A stretch of DNA of 64,000 nt, from the NCBI RefSeq assembly GCF_003994475.1, contig NZ_RZNY01000002.1:174536-238535 (forward strand), written 5' to 3'. A program made the translations under genes and the position numbers. This document shows positions 33,990-43,367 of the stretch, in pieces; position 1 is the stretch's first letter, and the number at the start of each line of letters is the position of its first letter. This DNA comes from Paenibacillus anaericanus. GTDB taxonomy: Bacteria; Bacillota; Bacilli; Paenibacillales; Paenibacillaceae. The notes under the pieces are model-generated. The model was not told where the DNA came from. It was given only the letters and a program-made list of their open reading frames with translations, and did not search any database.

Positions 33990-35267
33990 CTAGAATCCTT
34001 TGCTTTGATTATCACGTCGACGCGGATTGAACCCGCCTCCTGTATTCTCTTCTGTCCCGCTTCTACGACGCCCAGTAAATCCAGTGCCTTTATCTTTCAT
34101 AGGTACAACGAGTGTGAACAACGTAATAACTGCGGCGAGAATCAAACAGGCTAACAGCCTGACAACTCCATCTTGGAATGCTGATCCAGAAAGACCAAAC
34201 TCAAGTACCATCCCCGCAATAAGTCCGGCAACCGCCCCACCTGCGCTAAAGCTGCGCGCCAAATAGCGATTATCAAACAACAGTCCAAGTGATAGTCCCA
34301 TCGCTGCACCTATCAGCAAGATCGAGATGATCCGCAGCACCATATAATAACTACTGTTCTGAGTCGTACCCGTACGTTCAGTGATCAGTGTACGATCATC
34401 TATGTTATCGTAGATTTGTTGAAATACCATGGACACATTGGCTGAATCAGTTACATCGTAATACCTTCCGCCTGTACGGTTTGCAATGTCTTGCAACAGT
34501 CCTGAGCTTTGTTGATTCGTAAGTCCAAGTCCTATTGTGTTAACAATGGTACCTCTACTTACATAATCGGCAAGAGCCTGCTCTGTATTCACTTCACTAA
34601 CCCCATCGGACAACAGAATCGCCATTGCCCCGCGGTTAGATCCTTCCTTACGAATCTGTTCCATCGCTTCATCCAACGCCAGGCTTATGTTCGTCCCGCC
34701 ATTGGTAGATTCAATATTATCCAATTGAGAAATAACATCATCCTTGATTGATTGATTCTTCAGCCGGACAAATGGCTGCAGTAACTTCGGCATATCATCA
34801 AAGAGAATAATTGCCGCTTCCTTATCGCTGTCCATACTATTAATCAAAGTCTTAGCCGCTTCGTAACGAGCGTTATCCGGATCAGTCTCTTGCATACTTC
34901 CTGAATTATCTATAATGAGGACGATATCCTTAATTGCCTTCCGTCCCCCGATATTCAGTTCATATACAAACTCCAGTGCAGTACCTACTAGAAGTAACAG
35001 TACTAGTGTTACGGGCACTAACATCTTCCACGATGTGCCCATATATCGTTGCCGCCATGACGAACCGTTCAGTTTGGGGGAGATCATCTCCGCGAGCAGG
35101 CATGCTACACCGATGCAAAATGCAAGCAACCCGAAATAACAACCAATCAATAACACGGTTGGTATCCTATCCGAATACTCATTCAGCAAAATTTCGCCAA
35201 ATGCAAACCCCACTCCGCCTCCGATTAGACTGAACAACAACATGAGCCCATTGATTTTCCGTTGCAT
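33990..35267 (-). CDS. Multi-pass membrane VWA-domain protein
   Basis: A 425-residue protein. Three N-terminal membrane helices (about 6-28, 35-61, 80-104) precede a von Willebrand A domain (about 114-290) with a complete MIDAS: D120-N-S122-G-S124, the Thr in GGTNIS and the Asp in LLSDGVSE. At least three further helices follow (IISILLIGAAMGLSLGLLF, GGAVAGLIAGMVLEFGL, LLACLILAAVITLFTLVV), and a basic cytoplasmic tail ends it. An intact MIDAS implies metal-dependent ligand binding. AAAGGA lies upstream of ATG 35267. Which face the VWA lies on cannot be settled from the sequence. Confidence 0.85.
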   Translation of the reverse strand: MQRKINGLMLLFSLIGGGVGFAFGEILLNEYSDRIPTVLLIGCYFGLLAFCIGVACLLAEMISPKLNGSSWRQRYMGTSWKMLVPVTLVLLLLVGTALEFVYELNIGGRKAIKDIVLIIDNSGSMQETDPDNARYEAAKTLINSMDSDKEAAIILFDDMPKLLQPFVRLKNQSIKDDVISQLDNIESTNGGTNISLALDEAMEQIRKEGSNRGAMAILLSDGVSEVNTEQALADYVSRGTIVNTIGLGLTNQQSSGLLQDIANRTGGRYYDVTDSANVSMVFQQIYDNIDDRTLITERTGTTQNSSYYMVLRIISILLIGAAMGLSLGLLFDNRYLARSFSAGGAVAGLIAGMVLEFGLSGSAFQDGVVRLLACLILAAVITLFTLVVPMKDKGTGFTGRRRSGTEENTGGGFNPRRRDNQSKGF

Positions 35268-35317
35268 GTCTTTGGTATCCTTTCGACTAAAAAAATTGTT
35301 TCGAACCCGCTACGCCA

Positions 35318-37720
35318 CTACCGCAGTGGTGGCAACTTCTCCAAGTCAATGCCGTGGAACTCGTAGCCATTGTCTACATACGTTTCGTAGTACATTTTAC
35401 CATTCCGGTAATACAACAAGTCCTCGGGATGAAAACCACCCATCAAATTCAGTTTCTCCACCCCGCTACTGCGTTTCTCATGTAGACACCCTAATCTATA
35501 CATGCGAGAAACTTCGTCGGCGGCAAAAGCGTAGCGGATAAATTCACTGTCGAAGTCCCCAAATAAATATTTCTCAACATAACGATGCTCCTGCGTGTAA
35601 TCGTACAATCGAAGCTGTATTGCTGCGTTATCCTCCAAGGTCTGATACAGCCGTTTGAACAATTCGTCCTTGGATAACACGGCTTTGTTATCATAGTTAA
35701 TTGTCACATTAGAACGCTGAAGCAGTTCCTCTTCGAATGTTAGTGCAAAGTGCGGGGAGGTTAGCAGCAAGTTACGGCATACCGAGATTAATTTCTCGGT
35801 CAATACTACCAGCCCTTGTTCCAGCAATTTCATCGGTTCTCCCAGATAATGCTCCTCGAAAAAAATGTGATTTCCACGTTTGCTCTCGATTTGTATCATC
35901 AGATCTTCAGTTACAACTTCATAGTACTCCATGATATTCTGACCGATATACCCATCCGTACGGGAAATACTGTCCAGTGCAGCCTTCCGAAGCCAAGTCA
36001 TGAGCAAATCAAGACTCTCAGCAGACTCCTTATATTGACGATGTAGGCGCTCAAGTTCACGTTCGTACCTCAATAATAGCTTTTGCTTCATTTCCAGCTT
36101 AACAATCTCCACTTTTCTAGCATAAACCGAACCGAACAAATAACGAATGAACCCTCGTAGATTATGTTTATCCATGAGTGGAACCCGTTGAAAAGGTTGA
36201 TCTTCAACCCTTCCTTCCCTAAGTCCCTCCAGTTCGCCTCTTGCGTTCTCTAGATCTGCCGCTATTTCACGTCTTAGCGTCTGTAAACTGGAGATGACTC
36301 CTTCTGAAACATTAGCCTCATCACTCCAGTCTCGGACATGAAATAGACTGATGCCGTCATGATGCTTCAATCCTTGTCTTACCGCCTTCGCTATATCCTC
36401 AGCAACGTTGATAAGATCAAGTCGACGCTGGGCAGCTTCCACATAGTTCGTGTGAAAAAATGCTCCTGCACCACTGCCAAAGACCGCTTCCTCGGCTTCA
36501 AACATCGACATGCCCCGTATAGCCGCATAGCTGATGTTGTTACTCATCAATCCCTGCATCTCCGTAAGTCCGTCAACGCTAGGAACCACCGCTTCAGCCA
36601 TAGCTGAGAGCGTCGCCGGTCCTGCGCCAAAGAACTCAAGTCTTTCACTCACACTAAGACTCGTCTTGGATTTCATTCGATCCAGTAGACCGTGATAAAA
36701 GTGATAGAGTACTGTTAAAGCTATCGGTTCATGCGGCCGCTTTACTTTCGAGAAACCAGCAGATACATATCCCTGTCTTCCTGATTCAGCCATCAAATTA
36801 TTCTTAAATGAAGTATTGTTATAACTTGCATTATTGGCACTATAAACCTGATCTCTAGGTTTACGGTTCTTCAAGAGACTTACATGACTAATAATCTCAT
36901 AACAATTCTGCAGTTCATGATCTAATGTCATACCTAATTCATTCTTGTCGGATAACATATATACCAGATCAAACAACGGTGAAGGTGAATGATGAACTGG
37001 AATGGATAGCCCCTCTTCTGTCACATGCAGATTTGCAGTATAGGAATACGACGGATCCTGTATGTGATCCAATTCCCGCAGAAAAGCCATACCTACCCCG
37101 CTGGAATACCCTACACTTTCACGTTCACTGATCAAAGCGTATAGATCACTTTGTACCGATTTGAACGACTGACTTAGAATGGCACCAGCCAGTAATGTAA
37201 TTTCCGGTACCAATACATTTAGCGGGTCATCGACCCGCGTTATGACTGAAATATGAATGCGATCAAAGGAAGCATATAGTCGACCGTACTGCGATATAGC
37301 ACTGCTGATATTGTGCATTGCCATATTGAGTTCGTATAGTCCTTTTTCATTGCGTTGAAATTCCTGATACAGGTCACGACGAACAGTCTTCCCTTGCTCC
37401 GCAGAAATCTTGGGAACAACAAACTGCGTCAGAGATGAGGACCTGCCTTGAACACCACTAGGTGGAGCTGACGCAGAAGATTTCTCCTGCGTCGTAACTT
37501 GAAAGTACATAACGCCATCGCTGTTATCCCATTTCTTATTATTCATGGCCATGACTTGCTCAGCCGCTTCCGCCGACTTATCACCGATAAACAGAAACAA
37601 AGCGGGGTAATGAATGCTGCTCTGATCATCGCCTTTACCACTTAGATTCTCTTCCGCGCGGTCATAATCTGCTGCATAACTATCCAGCAGATTTTTGATG
37701 TCTACCTCCGCCCGAACCAT
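35318..37720 (-). CDS. Probable degenerate tubulin-like partner protein
   Basis: An 800-residue protein that aligns in order with the adjacent tubulin-like protein. Its GVGMAFLRELD (208-218) matches NGYAALKELD (248-257), and its PLFDLVYMLSDKNELG (248-263) matches PPFNLCHLISATNTEG (284-299). Its counterparts of the nucleotide loops are lost: the first loop region reads FIGDKSAEAAEQ (44-55) where the partner has IGLGGTGIDALL, and TRVDDPLNV (161-169) replaces the GLSGGTGSG loop. The C-terminal half is helical, with coiled-coil stretches (about 480-620). Start ATG 37720 overlaps the partner's TAA by one base (TAATG), so the two are made together. I infer a pseudo-GTPase that caps or regulates the active one. 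Confidence 0.7.
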   Translation of the reverse strand: MVRAEVDIKNLLDSYAADYDRAEENLSGKGDDQSSIHYPALFLFIGDKSAEAAEQVMAMNNKKWDNSDGVMYFQVTTQEKSSASAPPSGVQGRSSSLTQFVVPKISAEQGKTVRRDLYQEFQRNEKGLYELNMAMHNISSAISQYGRLYASFDRIHISVITRVDDPLNVLVPEITLLAGAILSQSFKSVQSDLYALISERESVGYSSGVGMAFLRELDHIQDPSYSYTANLHVTEEGLSIPVHHSPSPLFDLVYMLSDKNELGMTLDHELQNCYEIISHVSLLKNRKPRDQVYSANNASYNNTSFKNNLMAESGRQGYVSAGFSKVKRPHEPIALTVLYHFYHGLLDRMKSKTSLSVSERLEFFGAGPATLSAMAEAVVPSVDGLTEMQGLMSNNISYAAIRGMSMFEAEEAVFGSGAGAFFHTNYVEAAQRRLDLINVAEDIAKAVRQGLKHHDGISLFHVRDWSDEANVSEGVISSLQTLRREIAADLENARGELEGLREGRVEDQPFQRVPLMDKHNLRGFIRYLFGSVYARKVEIVKLEMKQKLLLRYERELERLHRQYKESAESLDLLMTWLRKAALDSISRTDGYIGQNIMEYYEVVTEDLMIQIESKRGNHIFFEEHYLGEPMKLLEQGLVVLTEKLISVCRNLLLTSPHFALTFEEELLQRSNVTINYDNKAVLSKDELFKRLYQTLEDNAAIQLRLYDYTQEHRYVEKYLFGDFDSEFIRYAFAADEVSRMYRLGCLHEKRSSGVEKLNLMGGFHPEDLLYYRNGKMYYETYVDNGYEFHGIDLEKLPPLR

Positions 37721-40700
37721 TATTTCAGCCTTCTACGGATATCATTCAGCTTTGCTGTCACTTGCTTGTAGAACTGATACATATCCTCACCGTTTGCATG
37801 CTCAACTTTCTCATACTCCAAAGTGTCGCGCGCTTGCGAAAAGCTGTCACTAAGCTCATTCAATGTAGCTAATAAAGGTTCGATATCCTCCGAAGCGGTT
37901 AATTCCGCGCCACGACGTGAAGTCTTACGCAGCAACGTAGCCCGGTTCTTGTCTTCAAGACTGCGGAATTGAGTGAATACTTCATACTCGACATAGTTAC
38001 GGCTCTTCATGAGATTTGCGAATGGCTCCCATGCTTCTTCCTCTGCATCACGATCATATACATATAGGGCACCCTTTTTTGTGATAGTACCTGTATACAA
38101 TGATTCAATGAACTGCTCCAGCAGGTTCTCTTCATCCTGATATTGCCCAATTAAGGTCTCCAGCTTAGCAGCCATGTCTGCAATGGCTTCATACTTAGAT
38201 AATTCAGCTCGCACGCGGGCGATCAGTTCTGGCGAACGGATCAAGTTCTCCTGAGCAAGCTCCTCATTAATACTACCAAAGATATCTTTAACTCCTTCAC
38301 GCTCCAGCCCCTCGGAGAGCAGGCGTTTCAAATCTACTAACGCTCTCTTCACTTCGCCTAAATTCGGCTTAGTATTATCAAGGCGCATGTCGTAAGCTTG
38401 AAGTTTCGATGTCAAATCGAATGGCTTGGTGAATACCACCGCATAGCGTGTGCTTGTGTTCTGATCGATCCCTTTCTCCACAACAACATTAAGAGCACGT
38501 GCCCGTGCGAATTCATCCCGCACTCTAGCGTTATAACCCTTCACACGAGAATTGGTGTATACATCACCCCATGATTTTTCCGGAATCGGCGAAGGTAGAT
38601 ATGTCCAGTTGTTCTTATCTGTCTGAACCAGGTGGCGTCCAATTCCCTCTTTATCAAGAATCGTCCGCTCGTAACTTTCCTCATATACTTTCAGCGGTGT
38701 ATAAACATAAAGCGGAACCCCATTGCGTGTGTTTAACCAGAAGATCCGGTTCTTCACTTGGCTTTCCTTCACCGTGAAATGCGATTTGCCAACAGCATTA
38801 TTCTGATAATTACGAATCCCTTTTAAGATGTTTGGCGCCTGCACCGGTACTGAGACAAAACCCCATGATGGGAAGTGTAAGTTCCCTGTACTGTTCGCAA
38901 GATGGAACACAGGTACAGCTTCATCGTCTAGTTTTCCAGCGATAAAACGTTCTACCAATTTATCAATTGACTCTTCCTGTCCATATTTGATAACTAGGAA
39001 ATCTTCCATAGACTTCGTAATCAAATCACCAAATTTATCACTCAGAAACTCAGAAATCGAACGAACAATGTCAATTTCCTGTTCCTTAACCCATTGGTTC
39101 GAGTTATTCAATAGTTCGTTAGAGAAATCACGGATCAGGTCATCCACATCCTTCTGATCCATCAGACTATTAACAACTTTGGAGATGTCCGGAACACTAA
39201 CCAAATTCCAATAGTATGTCTTGTTCCCCTTATGGTCAGACTGTTCTTCTCCAGCGGTCAAAATATCGCCGTTCTTAGCAAAGATAGAGCTTAATGCATT
39301 CAATATTTCAGTGAACACACTGTAAATCCGATTATTCTCCGCATTAAGTAGCGCATATAAATCCTCATAGAACTCAATTAACTGCTCGGTCCGCTCGACA
39401 TCCGCATGGAGCCAATACTCATTTATTTTAGCTTCGATGTAGAAGTTCTTCTTCTTATCTTTGGATACAAACGCGCTCTTGGCGTCACCTAACTTCTCCG
39501 CAGCTTGATCCTGCGCAGCCTCAATATCCCGCGGAATATGAAGCAGGTTCTCGCGGAGTGTTTCGATATAGGACAGCAACATTTTCAGTAGGCAGAAACC
39601 CTTTTCTGTATAAATTAAACGTGATACATAGAAAGGTCCTTGCTCAGGATGTAGAAACAATCGACGCACCTGGTCACTAAACTGCGCAACAATTTCGCCT
39701 GGCATTTGCTTTTTGGCCTTAATATATTCTTCACGGGCACGGGCCAAGAAGTTCTGTTCAAGTTCCGTATCAATATTTACGACCTGTGATTTGATCACAT
39801 TGTTGTAACTGAGACGTTCACTGTTCTGATAACCTGGCAGCGGCTCTGGAACACGAGACTCGAAGGTTTTCTCCATACTATCTAGATCTAGTCCTAGCTT
39901 ACGAGCAAACTTCTCAACATCCTCTTGCGTAGGTGCCTTCTGGAACATCTTATCCATTTTGTCGAACAGACGATATGCCAAATACGTAGTCATCTCTTCA
40001 ATAGGTAACACCGCCGAAGAAGCACCGATAATGTTATATTCGTAATTGGCTGGATATAACTTGTTCATCTGAGCAATATTAGTGCGAATGTTACTTATAT
40101 AATCGTGAATAGCGAATTCTTCGCCCGACTGCTTCTCTTCACTCGCCATAAAGTTAGTAATGTTCTCTGCCGTTACGTTCATGCAGTAATCATAAGCATT
40201 CTCAAGCAGTTTGCCTTCCGTGTTCGTTGCTGAGATAAGATGACAAAGATTAAACGGCGGCAGTGGAGAATTCACCGTCAGAATGTTGCCATACTGCTGT
40301 TTGAAGCGTTCGCCTCGGCTATCCACATTCATCCAGTAATCCAATTCCTTAAGTGCAGCATAACCGTTCTTCTTAATATATTCGCGTGTATGTTCGCTTA
40401 GGCTTTGATTAGATAGATTGATATCCGGTGTAAACAAATACCCTAGCGTATTAACACGGTCAATCCCCGCGGAACCATGATCTCTTTCAATAATCCCCCG
40501 AACAATATAGGCGATATCGAGGAAACATCCACTCCCTGTCCCCCCTGACAACCCTGTTAGCAGAAACACCATCAATTTCTTGTTGGTGCCTACCGATAGA
40601 GTTTTGATCTTCTTATCAATAGCTTGAACCACTTGGTTTATCTTCGTAAATAGCAATAGTCTTCCGGCCTGACGAACACCAGCAGCTCCGTTCATACCAT

Positions 40701-41109
40701 CGGTAATACTTAGCTCGGGTGACAACCAGTCGGTAATATAAGGCTCCAAAATACTGCGGTTTTGCAAAAGACCGCCGATCTCTGCATTGGATAGAAGTAC
40801 GAATTCATTGATTGGATCAAGCCCAATCCCTTTATACCGCTTGGTGCGATCCTGTTCATTGGTCTCGAAGGCTAGGAATTCCACATTGTCTGGCTTTTCT
40901 TGTTTCTTCTTGGAGAGCGGATCTTCCGGCAGCTTAAATCGACGGTTGATTTGATACTTCAGACGAAGCAATGCGTCGATCCCCGTACCACCCAAACCAA
41001 TAATCAGAATTGGGTTATCAATTGTATCCACTCGAATTTTGTCACTGACAATACCGCCACCAAGTGAAACATCGAGTTGCTGAATGTGCTCTCTTACGAT
41101 TGGCTTCAT
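37720..41109 (-). CDS. Tubulin-like GTPase of the tubulin-VWA locus
   Basis: A 1129-residue protein with an N-terminal tubulin/FtsZ-like GTPase. The phosphate-binding loop is IGLGGTG (37-43), and the tubulin signature GGTGSG is at 189-194 in LLTGLSGGTGSGCFLDIA. FETNEQD (81-87) and GAAGVRQAGRLLLF (141-154) correspond to other loops. It is far larger than FtsZ or TubZ: after the GTPase region (about 1-450) comes about 680 residues of mostly helical sequence of unknown fold. The family (tubulin-like, typically beside VWA proteins) is distinct from cell-division FtsZ. AGGAGG lies 8 nt before ATG 41109. GTP binding is clearly supported; polymer formation is inferred. Confidence 0.85.
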   Translation of the reverse strand: MKPIVREHIQQLDVSLGGGIVSDKIRVDTIDNPILIIGLGGTGIDALLRLKYQINRRFKLPEDPLSKKKQEKPDNVEFLAFETNEQDRTKRYKGIGLDPINEFVLLSNAEIGGLLQNRSILEPYITDWLSPELSITDGMNGAAGVRQAGRLLLFTKINQVVQAIDKKIKTLSVGTNKKLMVFLLTGLSGGTGSGCFLDIAYIVRGIIERDHGSAGIDRVNTLGYLFTPDINLSNQSLSEHTREYIKKNGYAALKELDYWMNVDSRGERFKQQYGNILTVNSPLPPFNLCHLISATNTEGKLLENAYDYCMNVTAENITNFMASEEKQSGEEFAIHDYISNIRTNIAQMNKLYPANYEYNIIGASSAVLPIEEMTTYLAYRLFDKMDKMFQKAPTQEDVEKFARKLGLDLDSMEKTFESRVPEPLPGYQNSERLSYNNVIKSQVVNIDTELEQNFLARAREEYIKAKKQMPGEIVAQFSDQVRRLFLHPEQGPFYVSRLIYTEKGFCLLKMLLSYIETLRENLLHIPRDIEAAQDQAAEKLGDAKSAFVSKDKKKNFYIEAKINEYWLHADVERTEQLIEFYEDLYALLNAENNRIYSVFTEILNALSSIFAKNGDILTAGEEQSDHKGNKTYYWNLVSVPDISKVVNSLMDQKDVDDLIRDFSNELLNNSNQWVKEQEIDIVRSISEFLSDKFGDLITKSMEDFLVIKYGQEESIDKLVERFIAGKLDDEAVPVFHLANSTGNLHFPSWGFVSVPVQAPNILKGIRNYQNNAVGKSHFTVKESQVKNRIFWLNTRNGVPLYVYTPLKVYEESYERTILDKEGIGRHLVQTDKNNWTYLPSPIPEKSWGDVYTNSRVKGYNARVRDEFARARALNVVVEKGIDQNTSTRYAVVFTKPFDLTSKLQAYDMRLDNTKPNLGEVKRALVDLKRLLSEGLEREGVKDIFGSINEELAQENLIRSPELIARVRAELSKYEAIADMAAKLETLIGQYQDEENLLEQFIESLYTGTITKKGALYVYDRDAEEEAWEPFANLMKSRNYVEYEVFTQFRSLEDKNRATLLRKTSRRGAELTASEDIEPLLATLNELSDSFSQARDTLEYEKVEHANGEDMYQFYKQVTAKLNDIRRRLK

Positions 41110-41147
41110 TTCATTTTCCTCCTAGACTTCCATAAGTTAATTAATAA

Positions 41148-42956
41148 TTATACAAGATATTCCAAGAATATTGTCTTATCTGCCTGGCTCAACGGTACAG
41201 TAATACGGTCTCCACTCTTGAGTTCAAGCCCTTTGCTTATATCAACGGCTCGCCCTGATTTCTCCAAAGTTCCGCCATTCTGACTGCGAATGATAATCCG
41301 ATCATTTGAGCCTGGAATGAAGATAAAACCTTCAGTCTCCTTCAATTCTGGTGCTAGCTGGAGCAACTGATGTAGATTAAATTTCCCTTTGAACGCTCCG
41401 AGTTTCTTGTATTGCGGGAATGTCTTCTCATTTGTATTCTCATCCCGAATTTCAATGACTAGTTGGCCCACAAAACCTTTGTTTGCCTTCTGGATCATTT
41501 TCATAATTAATATGGCGGCTCCCAACAGTGTGGCGATAATTAAACCCCATATAATGGTGAGCATAACGGGAAACGGTTTGGCATCTTCTTTTTCCACGTC
41601 CGCTGGTTTCGGTGTTGTGACCCCTGCACTACCTGAGGATGATGTCGTTCCTTTGGCACTGACTGTAACCGGCTCTGTTTCACGGTAGAAGCTCTTTTCC
41701 TCCGCTCTTACAGTGAGTTCATACTCATGCTTATCTGCAATTGTATAACTTCCCTCAAAACTGTCCCCGGTGTTTGTTAACTTAATCTCTTCCGTTTTAC
41801 TACTATCTAAGTCCTTAACAACAAGTACGGCATTCATATTGGTGTATAACTCCGTATTAGGCAATTGCTGACCATTGCTAGTTAAGGAAGCTCGGATATC
41901 TATCTTATCCCCTGTTTTATACGTTTTGGACGGGATAGGATCTATCGCTAATTCCAAATCATAGTTAAACACTAGATTAATATCGATCTTGTCTTTGGAG
42001 GCACCCTTAACTTTCAGCTTCCAGTCCCCTTCTGCAGGTGTCAGAAGCTTGATTAGTGAGTAACTCTTAGATTTAGAGAGTAATACATTATCCGAAGGAA
42101 CGGCTACTTCAGTTCCAGTAGGATCTACTAATACTGTCTCCACTGGCTTCGAGGACATAATGGATATGTTGGCCTCAAGTACACTAGCGTTAGGTACATT
42201 AATCGTAACCTCTTGAAACTTTCCGTTACCTGTCATGCTTTGAATAGGAACCACTTTCAATTTCAAATGGCTGGCGAATATTTCACTTAATATTTGTGGT
42301 AGATCATCCGCAGTATTGGTAGAGAATGATTTACCTCCGGTTTCATTAGCGAGATCTTCCAGCGCTTGTTTGTTCAATTTACCATCGGCGTTCAAGCCAA
42401 TTGTATAGATCGGAATTCCAGCGTCCTTGGCTTCTTGCACAGCTTGCGCCATTTCCTTGTCAGACTGACTTTGCGTTCTGCCTGAGTTCTTGGCGAAATC
42501 GTTGTTCCCATCAGCCAGCAAGACGATCATGGGCTCATGATTAGGATCGGCGCCATGCTGCAGTACTTTCATGGCCTCCGTAATTCCGACCGCAGTATCA
42601 GTGTAAGGTCCTCGATCCAATCCATCGATAAATTTCTTCAAATCTTCTTTGTCACTTGGTGATTGAATTTCCAGTAACGCTTTCTCTCGTTGTACTTTGT
42701 CTGTATAGGCTACAATACCTACTTTATCACCTTTTGTAGACAACATATCAATGAACATTTTCATAGCTTCATTGCCAATTTTGTCTGTGTCGCTTGTGTT
42801 CATAGAATTGCTGACGTCAACAACTAATACGGCATCAATTTGTGAAGCTTGACCTGCAGCAGCGGCGCCGGCTATAGGTAGGCTCTGAGGTAAATAGATC
42901 AGTAGTAATGAGAGTGTCAAAAGTAGGCTCAGTGTGATTTTAATTCTTCGAAACAT
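41148..42956 (-). CDS. Secreted/anchored VWA-domain protein with FHA-like end
   Basis: A 602-residue protein with a signal peptide (cleavage near residue 33, AAAAGQ), then a VWA domain (about 38-230) with MIDAS D47-V-S49-N-S51, the Thr in DTAVGITEAM and the Asp in LLADGNND. Beta-sandwich modules follow to about 430 (TNTGDSFEGSYTIADKHEYELTV), then a membrane helix (about 463-487, VMLTIIWGLIIATLLGAAILIM) and a cytoplasmic C-terminal domain of about 105 residues. The latter (NDRIIIRSQNGGTLEKSGRAVDISKGLELKSGDRI split by loops) looks like a degenerate FHA-type sandwich. It is the first gene of the seven-gene minus operon, with GAAGGAG 7 nt before ATG. Confidence 0.85.
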   Translation of the reverse strand: MFRRIKITLSLLLTLSLLLIYLPQSLPIAGAAAAGQASQIDAVLVVDVSNSMNTSDTDKIGNEAMKMFIDMLSTKGDKVGIVAYTDKVQREKALLEIQSPSDKEDLKKFIDGLDRGPYTDTAVGITEAMKVLQHGADPNHEPMIVLLADGNNDFAKNSGRTQSQSDKEMAQAVQEAKDAGIPIYTIGLNADGKLNKQALEDLANETGGKSFSTNTADDLPQILSEIFASHLKLKVVPIQSMTGNGKFQEVTINVPNASVLEANISIMSSKPVETVLVDPTGTEVAVPSDNVLLSKSKSYSLIKLLTPAEGDWKLKVKGASKDKIDINLVFNYDLELAIDPIPSKTYKTGDKIDIRASLTSNGQQLPNTELYTNMNAVLVVKDLDSSKTEEIKLTNTGDSFEGSYTIADKHEYELTVRAEEKSFYRETEPVTVSAKGTTSSSGSAGVTTPKPADVEKEDAKPFPVMLTIIWGLIIATLLGAAILIMKMIQKANKGFVGQLVIEIRDENTNEKTFPQYKKLGAFKGKFNLHQLLQLAPELKETEGFIFIPGSNDRIIIRSQNGGTLEKSGRAVDISKGLELKSGDRITVPLSQADKTIFLEYLV

Positions 42957-43101
42957 AAGTTGTACTCCTTCACAATAAAATCAAATCAAGAGATAGATTA
43001 GTCAATTATACCTAATAGACATTAAGAAAAGATTAAGATCGTTGTTAACTTTATTATAAGCCTAGTCTAGTTAAGGGAAAGATGCTACCAGTTATGACAA
43101 T

Positions 43102-43130
43102 ATGATATAATTAATACCACAAAAGTTCAA
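43102..43130 (-). promoter_or_regulatory. Candidate sigma-A promoter of the seven-gene operon
   Basis: On the minus strand: TTGAAC (43125-43130), 17-bp spacer, TATCAT (43102-43107), about 140 nt upstream of the VWA start. It matches consensus at 4/6 and 5/6 positions. Confidence 0.55.
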
Positions 43131-43140
43131 TTTTTGAGAC

Positions 43141-43334
43141 TTAATATAAGTTGAATTAATAAATATAATTAGGCTTCGAGAATGAAATGTTCTTACGATC
43201 GCTGTTGTCCCCGAATTTTTTGATTGATTTGTTTATTTAGGTTAAATTTCGGGGACAAAGGCGAACGCTTTCGCTTCTTCAGAATCATTTCGCTCTCTCC
43301 GCTATATTATTTTCTTATTTTAACTTATATAATT
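43141..43334. repeat. Long imperfect palindrome between the divergent operons
   Basis: The 411-bp gap 42957-43367 contains an imperfect inverted repeat centred near 43231. The inner arms are TTGTCCCCGAA (43205-43215) and TTCGGGGACAA (43248-43258). The match continues outward: GAGAATGAAATG-TTCT on the left against GAGAGCGAAATGATTCT from the right arm, and TATAAGTT near both ends. It may be an operator region, a large transcribed hairpin, or a remnant palindromic element. The minus promoter lies just outside it; for the plus operon I see only TATAAT near 43329 without a good -35. Confidence 0.6.
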
Positions 43335-43367
43335 GCAGCTTAACTTCTATTAAAGAAAGGACTACCT

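Noticed and set aside
37720-41109. Tubulin-like protein as a cell-division FtsZ
   Set aside because: It is three times too long, has an added helical half, and its operon has VWA and GTPase partners rather than division genes.
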